DNA from: Mycobacterium heidelbergense
GTDB lineage: Bacteria > Actinomycetota > Actinomycetes > Mycobacteriales > Mycobacteriaceae
Length of the DNA stretch: 64,000 nt
Reading direction: 5' to 3'
Assembly (NCBI RefSeq): GCF_010730745.1
Contig: NZ_AP022615.1
Location: forward strand, 3,720,001 to 3,784,000
The notes beneath the pieces were generated by a model. The model had not been told where the DNA came from. It worked only from the letters and a program-made list of their open reading frames with translations, and made no database searches. Shown piece after piece: positions 34,417 to 43,287 of the stretch (positions are counted from its first letter, which is position 1; every line of letters begins with the position of its first letter). A program made the position numbers and the translations under genes.

Positions 34417-35697
34417 ATGGCGCGCATCGGAGACGGCGGCGACCTGCTTAAGTGCTCGTTCTGCGGGAAGAGCCAGAAGCAGGTCAAGAAACTCATTGCG
34501 GGTCCCGGTGTGTACATCTGCGATGAGTGCATCGACCTCTGTAACGAGATCATCGAAGAGGAACTCGCCGACGCCGACGACGTCAAGCTCGACGAACTGC
34601 CCAAGCCCGCCGAGATCCGCGAATTCCTCGAGGGATACGTCATCGGGCAGGACACGGCGAAGCGGACGCTGGCCGTCGCGGTTTACAACCACTACAAGCG
34701 GATTCAGGCCGGCGAGAAGGGCCGTGATTCCCGGGCGGAGCCCGTGGAGCTGACCAAGTCCAACATCCTGATGCTCGGGCCCACCGGCTGCGGTAAGACC
34801 TACCTGGCCCAGACGCTGGCCAAGATGCTCAACGTGCCGTTCGCCATCGCCGATGCCACCGCGCTGACCGAGGCCGGTTACGTCGGTGAGGACGTCGAGA
34901 ACATCTTGCTGAAACTCATCCAGGCCGCCGACTACGACGTCAAGCGCGCCGAGACCGGCATCATCTACATCGACGAGGTCGACAAGATCGCCCGCAAGAG
35001 CGAGAACCCGTCGATCACCCGCGACGTCTCCGGTGAGGGCGTCCAGCAGGCCCTGCTGAAGATCCTGGAGGGCACCCAGGCGTCGGTTCCCCCGCAGGGC
35101 GGCCGCAAGCACCCCCATCAAGAGTTCATCCAGATCGACACCACCAACGTGCTTTTCATCGTCGCGGGCGCGTTCGCCGGGCTGGAGAAGATCATCTACG
35201 AGCGCGTCGGCAAGCGCGGGCTGGGCTTCGGCGCCGAGGTTCGCTCCAAGGCCGAGATCGACACCACCGACCACTTCGCCGACGTCATGCCCGAGGACCT
35301 CATCAAGTTCGGCCTGATCCCCGAGTTCATCGGGCGGCTCCCGGTGGTTGCCTCGGTCACCAACCTCGACATGGAGTCGTTGGTCAAGATCCTGTCCGAG
35401 CCGAAGAACGCGTTGGTCAAGCAGTACACCCGGCTTTTCGAAATGGACGGCGTGGAGCTGGAGTTCAGCGACGACGCGCTGGAGGCGATCGCCGACCAAG
35501 CGATCCACCGCGGCACCGGCGCCCGCGGTCTGCGCGCGATCATGGAGGAAGTCCTGCTGCCGGTGATGTACGACATCCCGAGCCGCGACGACGTCGCCAA
35601 GGTCGTGGTGACCAAGGAGACCGTGCAGGACAACGTGTTGCCGACGATCGTGCCGCGCAAGCCGTCGCGCAGCGAGCGCCGCGACAAGACCGCCTAA
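34417..35697 (+). CDS. clpX: ATP-dependent Clp protease ATP-binding subunit ClpX
   Basis: A 426-residue AAA+ unfoldase. N-terminal zinc-binding domain: CSFCGKSQ near 12 and CDECIDLC near 35. Walker A GPTGCGKT near 121, Walker B IIYIDEVDKI near 181, the pore loop AGYVGEDVE near 148 (GYVG), and the ClpP-docking loop region with IGF replaced by GLGFG near 268. It feeds unfolded substrates to ClpP1P2. Length matches the M. tuberculosis protein. It is separated from clpP1P2 by mmuM but only about 1.2 kb away. Confidence 0.97.
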   Translation: MARIGDGGDLLKCSFCGKSQKQVKKLIAGPGVYICDECIDLCNEIIEEELADADDVKLDELPKPAEIREFLEGYVIGQDTAKRTLAVAVYNHYKRIQAGEKGRDSRAEPVELTKSNILMLGPTGCGKTYLAQTLAKMLNVPFAIADATALTEAGYVGEDVENILLKLIQAADYDVKRAETGIIYIDEVDKIARKSENPSITRDVSGEGVQQALLKILEGTQASVPPQGGRKHPHQEFIQIDTTNVLFIVAGAFAGLEKIIYERVGKRGLGFGAEVRSKAEIDTTDHFADVMPEDLIKFGLIPEFIGRLPVVASVTNLDMESLVKILSEPKNALVKQYTRLFEMDGVELEFSDDALEAIADQAIHRGTGARGLRAIMEEVLLPVMYDIPSRDDVAKVVVTKETVQDNVLPTIVPRKPSRSERRDKTA

Positions 35698-35984
35698 CGC
35701 TTCAGCGCGCCGTCGACCTCCCGCGGAACCCGCATCACCGCGGGGCCGGGCGTGATCAATAACACAGTTTCGAGTGATCCGCACCCCATCCCCATGCTGA
35801 CTTCGGCTTTAGCGACAAACTCGCTGCATGCAATGGGTCCGAGACGCCCATGCGCCCCAGGGAGCAGTGCCATAATTGGTACCGCTAGTGACACACAAGC
35901 GTGAGGGCGCGGGGAGTCCGCCGGCGGCGCGTACCCTAAAGCTCCAGCGGAGTCTTATCCGCACAACGAATGGAAGGCGGAGAC
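35698..35984 (+). promoter_or_regulatory. clpX-korA intergenic region with a korA promoter candidate
   Basis: No convincing gene. TACCCT at 35932-35937 could be the -10 of korA, giving a leader of about 40 bases. A short minus-strand open frame (35694-35894) is noted separately as unsupported. H37Rv carries a transporter gene (Rv2456c) here; I see none. Confidence 0.35.
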
Positions 35985-37961
35985 GTGGATCCGAACGGCA
36001 GCGGAGCCGGGTCTGATTCTCGCGATGGCTCCCCTCGGAATGGGTCCTCTCGCACCGGGTCCGAGCGGCAGCGTCTGGAACAAGTCGTCATCCGGTTCGC
36101 CGGGGACTCCGGCGACGGCATGCAGCTGACCGGTGACCGGTTCACGTCCGAGGCGGCGCTTTTCGGCAACGACCTGGCGACCCAGCCGAACTATCCCGCC
36201 GAGATCCGCGCTCCCGCAGGCACTTTGCCCGGGGTCTCGTCCTTCCAAATCCAGATCGCCGACTACGACATCCTGACCGCCGGCGACCGCCCCGACGTCC
36301 TCGTCGCCATGAACCCGGCGGCGCTGAAGGCCAACATCGGCGACTTGCCGCGCGGCGGAATGGTGATCGCGAACTCCGACGAGTTCACCAAGCGCAACCT
36401 GACGAAGGTGGGTTACGTCACCAACCCGCTGGAGTCCGACGAATTGTCCGACTACGTCGTGCACTCCGTCGCCATGACCACGCTGACCCTCGGGGCCGTC
36501 GAGGCGATCGGCGCGTCGAAGAAGGACGGTCAGCGCGCCAAAAACATGTTCGCCCTTGGCCTTTTGTCCTGGATGTACGGGCGGCCGATCGAGGCCAGCG
36601 AGAAATTCATCCGGGAGAAGTTCGCCCGCAAGCCCGACATCGCGGAGGCCAACGTCCTCGCGCTCAAGGCGGGCTGGAACTACGGCGAGACGACCGAGGC
36701 GTTCGGCACCACCTACGAGGTGTCGCGGGCGACCCTGCCGTCCGGCGAATATCGCCAGATCTCGGGCAACACCGCGCTGGCGTACGGCATTGTGGCGGCC
36801 GGTCAGCTGGCGGGCATTTCGGTCGTGCTCGGCAGCTATCCGATCACGCCGGCCTCCGACATCCTGCACGAGCTGTCCAAGCACAAGAACTTCAACGTGA
36901 TCACCTTCCAGGCCGAAGACGAAATCGGCGGCATCTGCGCGGCGATCGGCGCGTCCTACGGCGGCGCGCTCGGCGTCACCAGCACGTCCGGGCCGGGGAT
37001 TTCGCTGAAGTCGGAGGCGTTGGGCCTCGCGGTGATGACCGAGCTGCCGTTGCTGGTCATCGACGTGCAGCGGGGTGGTCCCTCGACCGGCCTGCCCACC
37101 AAGACCGAGCAGGCCGACCTGCTGCAGGCGTTGTACGGCCGGAATGGGGAGTCACCCGTGGCGGTGCTGGCGCCACGGTCGCCGTCCGACTGCTTCGAGA
37201 TCGCCCTCGAGGCGGCGCGCATCGCGGTGTCCTATCACACCCCGGTGATCGTGTTGTCCGACGGCGCGATCGCCAACGGCTCTGAGCCATGGCGAATTCC
37301 GGACGTCGGCGCGCTGCAGCCCATCAAGCACACCTTCGCCAAATCGGGCGAGCCCTTCCAGCCGTACGCGCGCGACCCGGAAACGCTCGCCCGCCAATTC
37401 GCCGTGCCGGGCACCCCCGGGCTGGAGCACCGCATCGGTGGCCTGGAGGCGGCGAACGGCTCGGGCAACATCTCCTACGAGCCGGTCAACCACGACCTCA
37501 TGGTCCGGTTGCGGCAGGCCAAGATCGACGGCATCGCCGTTCCCGACCTGGAGGTCGACGACCCGACCGGGGACGCCGAGCTGCTGCTGATCGGGTGGGG
37601 CAGCTCGTACGGTCCCATCGGTGAAGCCTGCCGGCGCGCGCGGCGCAAGGGCATCAAGGTCGCGCACGCCCACCTGCGCCACCTCAGCCCCTTCCCGGCG
37701 AACCTGGGCGACGTGCTCCGGCGCTACCCGAAGGTGGTATGCCCGGAGATGAACCTGGGCCAGCTGGCGCTGGTGCTGCGGGGCAAGTATCTGGTCGACG
37801 TGCAATCGGTCACCAAGGTTCAGGGTGTCGCGTTCCTCGCCGACGAGATAGGGCGCGTCATCCGCGCCGCGCTGGGCGGAACGCTGGCCGAGGTTGAGCA
37901 AGACAAGACGATGGTCGCCAGAATGGCGGCGGCAACGGTTGGAGCGGGAGCTAGCGCATGA
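35985..37961 (+). CDS. korA: 2-oxoglutarate:ferredoxin oxidoreductase alpha subunit KorA
   Basis: About 658 residues, alpha subunit with fused gamma domain. Together with KorB it oxidatively decarboxylates 2-oxoglutarate to succinyl-CoA with ferredoxin, a CO2-dependent alternative TCA step in mycobacteria. The gamma domain at the start has RFAGDSGDGMQLTGDRF; the alpha domain has GSYPITPASDI near 288 and TSTSGPGISLKSEA near 338, the typical pyruvate-family signatures. I prefer GTG 35985 because GGAAGGCGGAG lies just ahead; an ATG at 35970 is the alternative. Stop overlaps the korB start. Confidence 0.93.
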   Translation: MDPNGSGAGSDSRDGSPRNGSSRTGSERQRLEQVVIRFAGDSGDGMQLTGDRFTSEAALFGNDLATQPNYPAEIRAPAGTLPGVSSFQIQIADYDILTAGDRPDVLVAMNPAALKANIGDLPRGGMVIANSDEFTKRNLTKVGYVTNPLESDELSDYVVHSVAMTTLTLGAVEAIGASKKDGQRAKNMFALGLLSWMYGRPIEASEKFIREKFARKPDIAEANVLALKAGWNYGETTEAFGTTYEVSRATLPSGEYRQISGNTALAYGIVAAGQLAGISVVLGSYPITPASDILHELSKHKNFNVITFQAEDEIGGICAAIGASYGGALGVTSTSGPGISLKSEALGLAVMTELPLLVIDVQRGGPSTGLPTKTEQADLLQALYGRNGESPVAVLAPRSPSDCFEIALEAARIAVSYHTPVIVLSDGAIANGSEPWRIPDVGALQPIKHTFAKSGEPFQPYARDPETLARQFAVPGTPGLEHRIGGLEAANGSGNISYEPVNHDLMVRLRQAKIDGIAVPDLEVDDPTGDAELLLIGWGSSYGPIGEACRRARRKGIKVAHAHLRHLSPFPANLGDVLRRYPKVVCPEMNLGQLALVLRGKYLVDVQSVTKVQGVAFLADEIGRVIRAALGGTLAEVEQDKTMVARMAAATVGAGASA

Positions 37962-39067
37962 CCGACATGACTGACGTGATCGGCGATCTGGCGGGCACGG
38001 ACCTCGGGCTGACTCCGAGGTTGACCAAAAACGACGGGGTGCCCACCGTCTCTGTTGAAGACCAGCCGCAGAAGGCCAAGGACTTCACCACCGACCAGGA
38101 GGTGCGCTGGTGCCCGGGCTGCGGTGACTACGTCATCCTCAACACCATCCGCAACTTCCTGCCGGACCTCGGGCTGCGCCGCGAGAACATCGTGTTCGTC
38201 AGCGGCATCGGCTGCTCGAGCCGCTTCCCGTACTACCTGGAGACCTACGGGTTTCACTCCATCCACGGCCGCGCGCCGGCCATCGCGACCGGTTTGGCGC
38301 TGGCCCGCGAGGACCTGTCGGTGTGGGTGGTCACCGGCGACGGCGACGCGCTGTCGATCGGCGGCAACCATCTGATCCACGCGCTGCGCCGCAACGTCAA
38401 CATCACGATCCTGCTGTTCAACAACCGGATCTACGGGCTGACCAAGGGCCAGTACTCGCCGACGTCGGAGGTCGGCAAGGTCACCAAGTCGACACCGATG
38501 GGGTCGCTGGATCACCCGTTCAACCCGGTCTCGCTGGCGCTGGGCGCCGAGGCCACCTTCGTCGGTCGCGCGCTGGACTCCGACCGCAGCGGCCTCACCG
38601 AGGTGCTGCGCGGCGCCGCCGAGCACCGGGGCGCGGCGGTTGTCGAAATCCTGCAGGACTGCCCGATTTTCAACGACGGCTCCTTCGATGCGCTGCGCAA
38701 GGAGGGCGCCGAGGAGCGGGTGATCAACGTCCGCCACGGCGAGCCAATTGTGTTCGGCGCCAACGGCGAATACTGCGTGGTGAAGTCGGGGTTCAGCCTG
38801 GAGGTGGCGAAGACCGCCGACGTGGCCGTCGAGGAGATCGTCGTCCACGACGCGCACGCCGACGAGTCGGCCTACGCGTTCGCGCTGTCCCGACTCTCCG
38901 ATCAGAACCTCGACCACACCGTGCTGGGCATCTTCCGTGACGTCAAGCGCCCCACCTACGACGACGCGGCGCGCTCCCAGGTTCGTGCCGCCCGGTCGTC
39001 GAAGCCGTTCGACTCCGGCGCCCTGCAGTCGCTGCTGCGCGGGCGCGACACCTGGACCGTCGACTGA
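37958..39067 (+). CDS. korB: 2-oxoglutarate:ferredoxin oxidoreductase beta subunit KorB
   Basis: A 369-residue thiamine-diphosphate subunit. Iron-sulfur and TPP residues are visible: RWCPGCGDY near 48, GIGCSSRFP near 86, and the TPP motif GDGDALSIGGNH near 127 closing with LFNNRIYGLTKGQ. It forms the catalytic centre with KorA; the ATG at 37958 overlaps the korA TGA by 4 bp. mobA follows after 1 bp, so all three may be co-transcribed. Confidence 0.95.
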   Translation: MTDMTDVIGDLAGTDLGLTPRLTKNDGVPTVSVEDQPQKAKDFTTDQEVRWCPGCGDYVILNTIRNFLPDLGLRRENIVFVSGIGCSSRFPYYLETYGFHSIHGRAPAIATGLALAREDLSVWVVTGDGDALSIGGNHLIHALRRNVNITILLFNNRIYGLTKGQYSPTSEVGKVTKSTPMGSLDHPFNPVSLALGAEATFVGRALDSDRSGLTEVLRGAAEHRGAAVVEILQDCPIFNDGSFDALRKEGAEERVINVRHGEPIVFGANGEYCVVKSGFSLEVAKTADVAVEEIVVHDAHADESAYAFALSRLSDQNLDHTVLGIFRDVKRPTYDDAARSQVRAARSSKPFDSGALQSLLRGRDTWTVD

Positions 39068-39068
39068 C

Positions 39069-39686
39069 GTGGCCGAGCGCGTGCCCGACGCGGCGGAACA
39101 GGCCGGGTCGCTGGCGGGGATAGTCCTCGCAGGAGGCGAATCGCGGCGCATGGGCCGTGACAAGGCCGGCCTGCCGGGGCCCGGCGGCGCGGCCACCCTG
39201 GCCGAGTTCGTCGTGGGTGTTGTCGCCCAGCGCTGCGAACCCGTTTTCGTGATGGCCGCCCCGGGACAACCGTTGCCGGCGCTACGGGCCCGCATCATCC
39301 GCGACGAGGTGCGCGGGCTGGGACCGCTGCCGGCGACCGGGCGTGGACTGCGCGCGGCCGCGGAGGCGGGCGCGCGGTTCGCCTTCGTGTGCGCCGTCGA
39401 CATGCCGCTGCTGACCGTCGAATTGATCGACGACCTCGTCCGCCTCGCCACCGAGACCGACGCCGAGGTGGTGTTGCCCTGGGACGGTCGCAGCCACTAC
39501 CTGGCCGCGGTGTACCGCACCGACCTGGCCGACCGGATCGACGCGCTGGTCGCCGCCGGGGAGCGCAAGATGAGCGCCTTGATCGACGCTTCAGACGCCC
39601 AGCAGATCGTCCTGCCGGATTCGCGGCCGCTGACGAACGTCAACACGGACGCCGACCTGCGCGCCCTGGTACGGCCGGGGGCTTGA
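39069..39686 (+). CDS. mobA: Molybdenum cofactor guanylyltransferase
   Basis: A 205-residue nucleotidyltransferase that adds GMP to molybdopterin. The GTP-binding signature LAGGESRRMGRDKAGL is at about 20-35, and CAVDMPLL near 115 holds the metal-binding Asp. The GTG at 39069 lies just after the korB stop. Position matches Rv2453c. MobA links to molybdenum enzymes, not obviously to KorAB; the shared operon may be historical. Confidence 0.9.
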   Translation: MAERVPDAAEQAGSLAGIVLAGGESRRMGRDKAGLPGPGGAATLAEFVVGVVAQRCEPVFVMAAPGQPLPALRARIIRDEVRGLGPLPATGRGLRAAAEAGARFAFVCAVDMPLLTVELIDDLVRLATETDAEVVLPWDGRSHYLAAVYRTDLADRIDALVAAGERKMSALIDASDAQQIVLPDSRPLTNVNTDADLRALVRPGA

Positions 39687-39710
39687 GAATAGGCCCGCCG
39701 CCACGCGCGG

Positions 39711-39740
39711 CTTGAATCGGCTTGAATCGGCTTGAATCGG
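39711..39740. repeat. Three tandem 10-bp repeats (CTTGAATCGG) after mobA
   Basis: CTTGAATCGG occurs three times head to tail, about 25 bp after the mobA stop. Short perfect tandem repeats of this kind are prone to slip, so copy number may vary between strains. Confidence 0.85.
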
Positions 39741-40381
39741 CGTGGTGCGGCCCTTTATATCTTTTGTGTAAAGTCCGGGATTTTTATCGGATTCGACAAT
39801 TCTTTTCCGGACAAATCGAATTAGCGCCGCCCCGGCGCGAGCGGCGCGCCTCGCCGGCCTATCTCCTATTGTGTTGCGGCAGCACGGATCTCGCCACCGA
39901 ACCCGCGTAATCGCAAAGAATTCGCCGCCTTGTGCGGCAAATTTGCTGTGCGCGATGGGCAAAGCATCGCGTCGCCCGCTGGCCTCCGTGCCACCGTGAT
40001 GTCAGTCGACGGCCGAAAGCGATTGCTGTTGCGGTGAATTCGCCGAAAGCGGCTGCCGGTTCGCCGTCGGGCGGTCCGGGCCGCTTCCGGGCCGTGGCGC
40101 TGGGGGTGGCTCCACAAATTTCGTGGTCCAGCTCACAATATTGGCGTGATTCGGCTCACGATTTGGTTGTCCCAGCGATGGCTGGGCACCGGCCTAAAAG
40201 GCGTAGCTGACCAGCAAGAATGGCTTCGCGATCGCACCGTGATTGGTCCGTTATCGAACCGAGATATCCCTTTTCCGAAGATGACGGATGCGGTCCGGGT
40301 CCCCTACGGTCCCACGTAGCCCGAAACGGGTTAACCGAAAGTAATCGAAAATTGAATCACGGACCCGCGTGCGAGCGGGGC
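39741..40381. other. AT-richer intergenic stretch upstream of the rpfE leader
   Basis: About 640 bases with no frame that has host-like codon bias. The first 100 bases (TTTATATCTTTTG and similar) are unusually AT-rich for this genome. H37Rv has two small predicted genes here (Rv2452c, Rv2451); I find no supportable counterpart. The rpfE promoter probably lies in the right part, but no strong -35/-10 pair is seen. Confidence 0.4.
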
Positions 40382-40557
40382 CTGTGGACGCCATAGCGCC
40401 ACAGCCGGTGGGCAGTTCCCCACCCGGGCCGATCCGGCCCGCCGCTGGCGTGCCCGGAGACACGGCACGTCCCAGAGCACCTATCCCGTAAGCCAAGCAT
40501 CCCCCAACCCACACCCGTGGGTTGCTTTGGCGCGCGCGCACCGCGAAAGGAAGAAAT
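40382..40557 (+). promoter_or_regulatory. Structured 5' leader of rpfE, possible riboswitch
   Basis: Five consecutive stem-loops can be drawn: CTGTGG/CCACAG (40382-40404, with inner CGC/GCG), GTGGG/CCCAC, GGGCC/GGCCC, CGTGCC/GGCACG and CAACCCA/TGGGTTG (40505-40524). The segment near 40475-40493, AGAGCACCT followed by CCCGTAAGCC, resembles the 3' conserved part of ydaO-type c-di-AMP riboswitches (AGCUCACCUCGUAAGCG), which control rpf genes in actinobacteria. The match is incomplete (a 2-base insertion and other changes). The ribosome site AAAGGAAG follows the last hairpin. Confidence 0.4.
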
Positions 40558-41082
40558 TTGAAGAACGTCCGTAAGACGCTCATTCTCGCCGCGATCGCGG
40601 GCACGCTCGCGAGCGTGCCATCGGCGACCGCCAGCGCGGACGCGATGGGCATTGACCCGAACGTGCCCGCCGCCGGGGTCGCCCCTGACGCGCCCCCGCC
40701 GCCGGCCCCGGACGCCGTGCCCCCGCCGCCGGCTCCGGATGCCCCGCCGCCGCCGGCTCCCGATGCGCCGCCGGCGCCGGTGGGCTTCGATCCGAACGTT
40801 CCGCCACCGCCGGGCCCGGACGCGCCGCCCCCTCCTCCCGTTCACCAGGCGTACAGCGTGAACTGGGATGCCATCGCGCAGTGCGAGTCGGGCGGAAACT
40901 GGGGGATCAACACCGGTAACGGCTACTCCGGCGGCCTGCAGTTCACGTCGAGCACCTGGCACGCCAACGGTGGCTCGGGCTCCCCGGCCAGCGCGAGCCG
41001 CGAGGAGCAGATCCGGGTGGCCGAGAACGTGCTGCACACGCAGGGCATCGGCGCGTGGCCGGTCTGCGGTCGGCGCGGCTGA
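40558..41082 (+). CDS. rpfE: Resuscitation-promoting factor RpfE
   Basis: A 174-residue secreted peptidoglycan hydrolase that helps dormant cells resume growth. Signal peptide at 1-28 (KKxx-type basic start KNVRK, hydrophobic LILAAIAGTLA, cleavage after ATASA). Residues about 41-95 are Pro/Ala/Asp repeats of the type APDAPPPP. The Rpf domain (about 100-174) has the catalytic Glu in AQCESGGNW near 109, the aromatic core GYSGGLQFTSSTW and a Cys pair with CGRRG at the end. The start is a TTG at 40558 set by AAAGGAAG 5 bp upstream. Length matches the M. tuberculosis protein (172). Confidence 0.94.
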   Translation: MKNVRKTLILAAIAGTLASVPSATASADAMGIDPNVPAAGVAPDAPPPPAPDAVPPPPAPDAPPPPAPDAPPAPVGFDPNVPPPPGPDAPPPPPVHQAYSVNWDAIAQCESGGNWGINTGNGYSGGLQFTSSTWHANGGSGSPASASREEQIRVAENVLHTQGIGAWPVCGRRG

Positions 41083-41117
41083 TCGCCGCCGTCACAGGTA
41101 CAGCAGGTAGGGGTGGT

Positions 41118-41136
41118 GCCGGGCCTTGGGCCCGGC
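41118..41136 (+). terminator. GC-rich hairpin after rpfE
   Basis: GCCGGGCC and GGCCCGGC are exact complements around a TTG loop, 36 bp after the rpfE stop. There is no U-tract, which is common for mycobacterial intrinsic terminators. Confidence 0.55.
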
Positions 41137-41157
41137 GCCACCCGTCTGCGGGTCGGG

Positions 41158-41163
41158 TAGCGT
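41158..41163 (+). promoter_or_regulatory. Leaderless -10 element of the Rv2449c-like gene
   Basis: TAGCGT ends 7 bp before GTG 41171 with no ribosome site between, so the mRNA probably starts at the initiation codon. Confidence 0.45.
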
Positions 41164-41170
41164 CGGGTTG

Positions 41171-42427
41171 GTGACCGCAACGTCGCGCGAGTTCGACATC
41201 GTGTTGTACGGGGCGACCGGCTTCGTGGGCAAGCTGACCGCCGAATACCTGGCACGCGCCGGCGCGGGCGCGCGAATCGCGTTGGCCGGCAGGTCGCCGG
41301 ACCGCCTGCGCGCCGTTCGCGACACCCTGGGCGACTCCGCCCGGGACTGGCCCGTTCTGACCGCCGACGCGTCGTCGCCGTCGACGCTGAACGCGATGGC
41401 CACGCGGGCGCGGGTCGTCGTCACCACGGTCGGCCCCTACACCCGGTACGGGTTGCCGTTGGTGGCCGCGTGCGCGGCGGCCGGCACCGATTACGCCGAC
41501 CTGACCGGCGAGGCCATGTTCGTCCGCGACAGCATCGATCTCCACCACAAGCAGGCCGCCGACACCGGCGCCCGCATCGTGCACGCCTGCGGATTCGATT
41601 CGGTCCCCTCGGATTTGAGCGTGTACGCGCTGTACCGCGCGGCGCAGCGGGACGGGGCCGGCGAGCTCGGCGACACGTCCTTCGTGGTGCGCTCCTTCTC
41701 CGGCGGACTGTCCGGCGGCACCGTCGCGTCGATGATCGAGGTCCTGGACGCCGCCTCGAGCGACCCCGACACGCGCCGCCAGCTCGCCGACCCCTACACC
41801 TTGAGCCCCGATCGCGGCGCCGAACCCGAGCTCGGCCGGCAGCCCGACCTGACGTGGCGCCGTGGTCGTGACATCGCGCCGGAACTGTCGGATCTGTGGA
41901 CGGCGGGATTCGTGATGGCGCCCTACAACACCCGAATCGTGCGACGCAGCAACGCGTTGCTGGACTGGGCGTACGGTCGGCGGTTCCGCTACAGCGAGAA
42001 CATGAGCGTCGGGTCTTCGGCTCTCGCCCCGGTGGCATCGGCCGTCGTCAGCGGCGTCGGTAACGCGATGTTCGGGTTGGGCAGCCGCTACTTCCGGCTG
42101 CTGCCGCGCCGCCTGGTCGAGCGCATCGTGCCCAAACCCGGCACCGGCCCGAGCGCGGCGGCTCGGGAGCGCGGGTACTACCGGGCCGAGACCTACACCG
42201 CCACCACCGGCGGCGCCCGCTACGTGGCGCGCATCGAACAGCGGGGCGATCCGGGCTACAAGGCGACGTCGGTGCTGTTGGGGGAGTGCGGACTGGCGCT
42301 GGCACTGGACCGCGACAAGCTCTCCGATCTGCGCGGCGTGCTGACTCCCGCCGCCGCGATGGGTGACGCGCTGCTCGCGCGATTCCCGGCCGCCGGCGTG
42401 TCACTGCGAACCGAACGGCTGAACTGA
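41171..42427 (+). CDS. Saccharopine dehydrogenase-like / trans-acting enoyl reductase family protein
   Basis: A 418-residue NAD(P)-binding protein of the family that includes Rv2449c and the trans-acting enoyl reductase Rv2953 of phenolic lipid synthesis. N-terminal Rossmann fold: VLYGATGFVGKL near 12-23 and LAGRSPDRL near 43. HACGFDSVPSDL near 140 is the family hallmark. A hydrophobic segment near 285-310 suggests membrane or lipid contact. It probably reduces a lipid intermediate, but no polyketide synthase is in the window and the substrate is unknown. Start chosen at the leaderless GTG. Confidence 0.85.
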   Translation: MTATSREFDIVLYGATGFVGKLTAEYLARAGAGARIALAGRSPDRLRAVRDTLGDSARDWPVLTADASSPSTLNAMATRARVVVTTVGPYTRYGLPLVAACAAAGTDYADLTGEAMFVRDSIDLHHKQAADTGARIVHACGFDSVPSDLSVYALYRAAQRDGAGELGDTSFVVRSFSGGLSGGTVASMIEVLDAASSDPDTRRQLADPYTLSPDRGAEPELGRQPDLTWRRGRDIAPELSDLWTAGFVMAPYNTRIVRRSNALLDWAYGRRFRYSENMSVGSSALAPVASAVVSGVGNAMFGLGSRYFRLLPRRLVERIVPKPGTGPSAAARERGYYRAETYTATTGGARYVARIEQRGDPGYKATSVLLGECGLALALDRDKLSDLRGVLTPAAAMGDALLARFPAAGVSLRTERLN

Positions 42428-42546
42428 CCGGGCGCCGATTCGGCGGCTCAAATCCGTCCTGCGCGAAGGCTGTTGGCCGAGACCGCAGGCGTCTAGTGTC
42501 GTAGTTGACGTGGCTCTACATCCCAGGAACGAAGGTGGGCACACCG

Positions 42547-43122
42547 ATGGCCGGTCTCGACGATCTGTACAACAGCATTCCCACGTCTGAAATCGCAAGC
42601 AAGCTCGGCGCCGACCAAGGCGACGTCGACAGCGCCGTTCACACCCTGGTGCCGGCGCTGCTCGGCGGACTGCAGCAGAACTCGCAAGATCCCGACCACG
42701 CCAGCAGGATCGAATCCTTGGCAAGCAGTCATGCCGGCCTGCTCGACGTTGGCGGGGGGCCGGGCGAGGGCGACGGGCACCAGGCGGTCGCGACGCTCTT
42801 CGGCGGTAATGACGCCGACCAGGTCGCCTCGGCGCTGGCCGAGCGCGGGGCGGGCAACCGTGATCTGCTCAAGCAGTTGCTGCCGGTGGTGCTCCCAATT
42901 GTGCTGGCATACATCGGAAAACAGCTCGGCTCCGGCGGCGGGAGCGGTGCGCCCCAGAAAAAGGAGGCGGCCGCCAGCGGCGGCCTCAGCGAAGTTCTGG
43001 GCAGCATCCTCGCCGGCGGCTCCGGCGACAAATCCCTTGGCGGCATCCTCGGCACCGTGTTGGGCGGAAAGGGCGGCGCGCTCGGCGATATCCTCGGCGG
43101 CCTGCTCGGTGGCAAGAAGTAG
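42547..43122 (+). CDS. DUF937 family protein
   Basis: A 191-residue protein with the DUF937 pattern: short Asp/Ser-rich start (LDDLYNSIPTSEIASKLGAD), VHTLVPALLGGLQQN near 37, a hydrophobic LLPVVLPIVLAYIG near 118, and repeated GGILGTVLGGKGG-type glycine runs to the end. YidB-like proteins of this family are uncharacterised in mycobacteria. GTG 42535 is an alternative start. It precedes a lectin-LysM gene on the same strand with 165 bp between. I do not recall either gene at this point of H37Rv. Confidence 0.82.
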   Translation: MAGLDDLYNSIPTSEIASKLGADQGDVDSAVHTLVPALLGGLQQNSQDPDHASRIESLASSHAGLLDVGGGPGEGDGHQAVATLFGGNDADQVASALAERGAGNRDLLKQLLPVVLPIVLAYIGKQLGSGGGSGAPQKKEAAASGGLSEVLGSILAGGSGDKSLGGILGTVLGGKGGALGDILGGLLGGKK

Positions 43123-43287
43123 CGGGCGCCCGCCCGGATTGTTCACCGCCGGTTCCCCGATGGTTTCGATTGCGTCGAATTCAAGGGTGCCCAAGACAAC
43201 CCAAGATGAGTAGGTTCGTTGTTATCGGACACAGGAAAATACGTCCGACCTCAGTCGGCCGGACGGCGACGACGAGAGGGGAATGCA

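Noticed and set aside
35694..35894. Short minus-strand frame after clpX (66 codons)
   Set aside because: Its last part has host-like codon use, but there is no ribosome site, no recognisable motif and no operon context.
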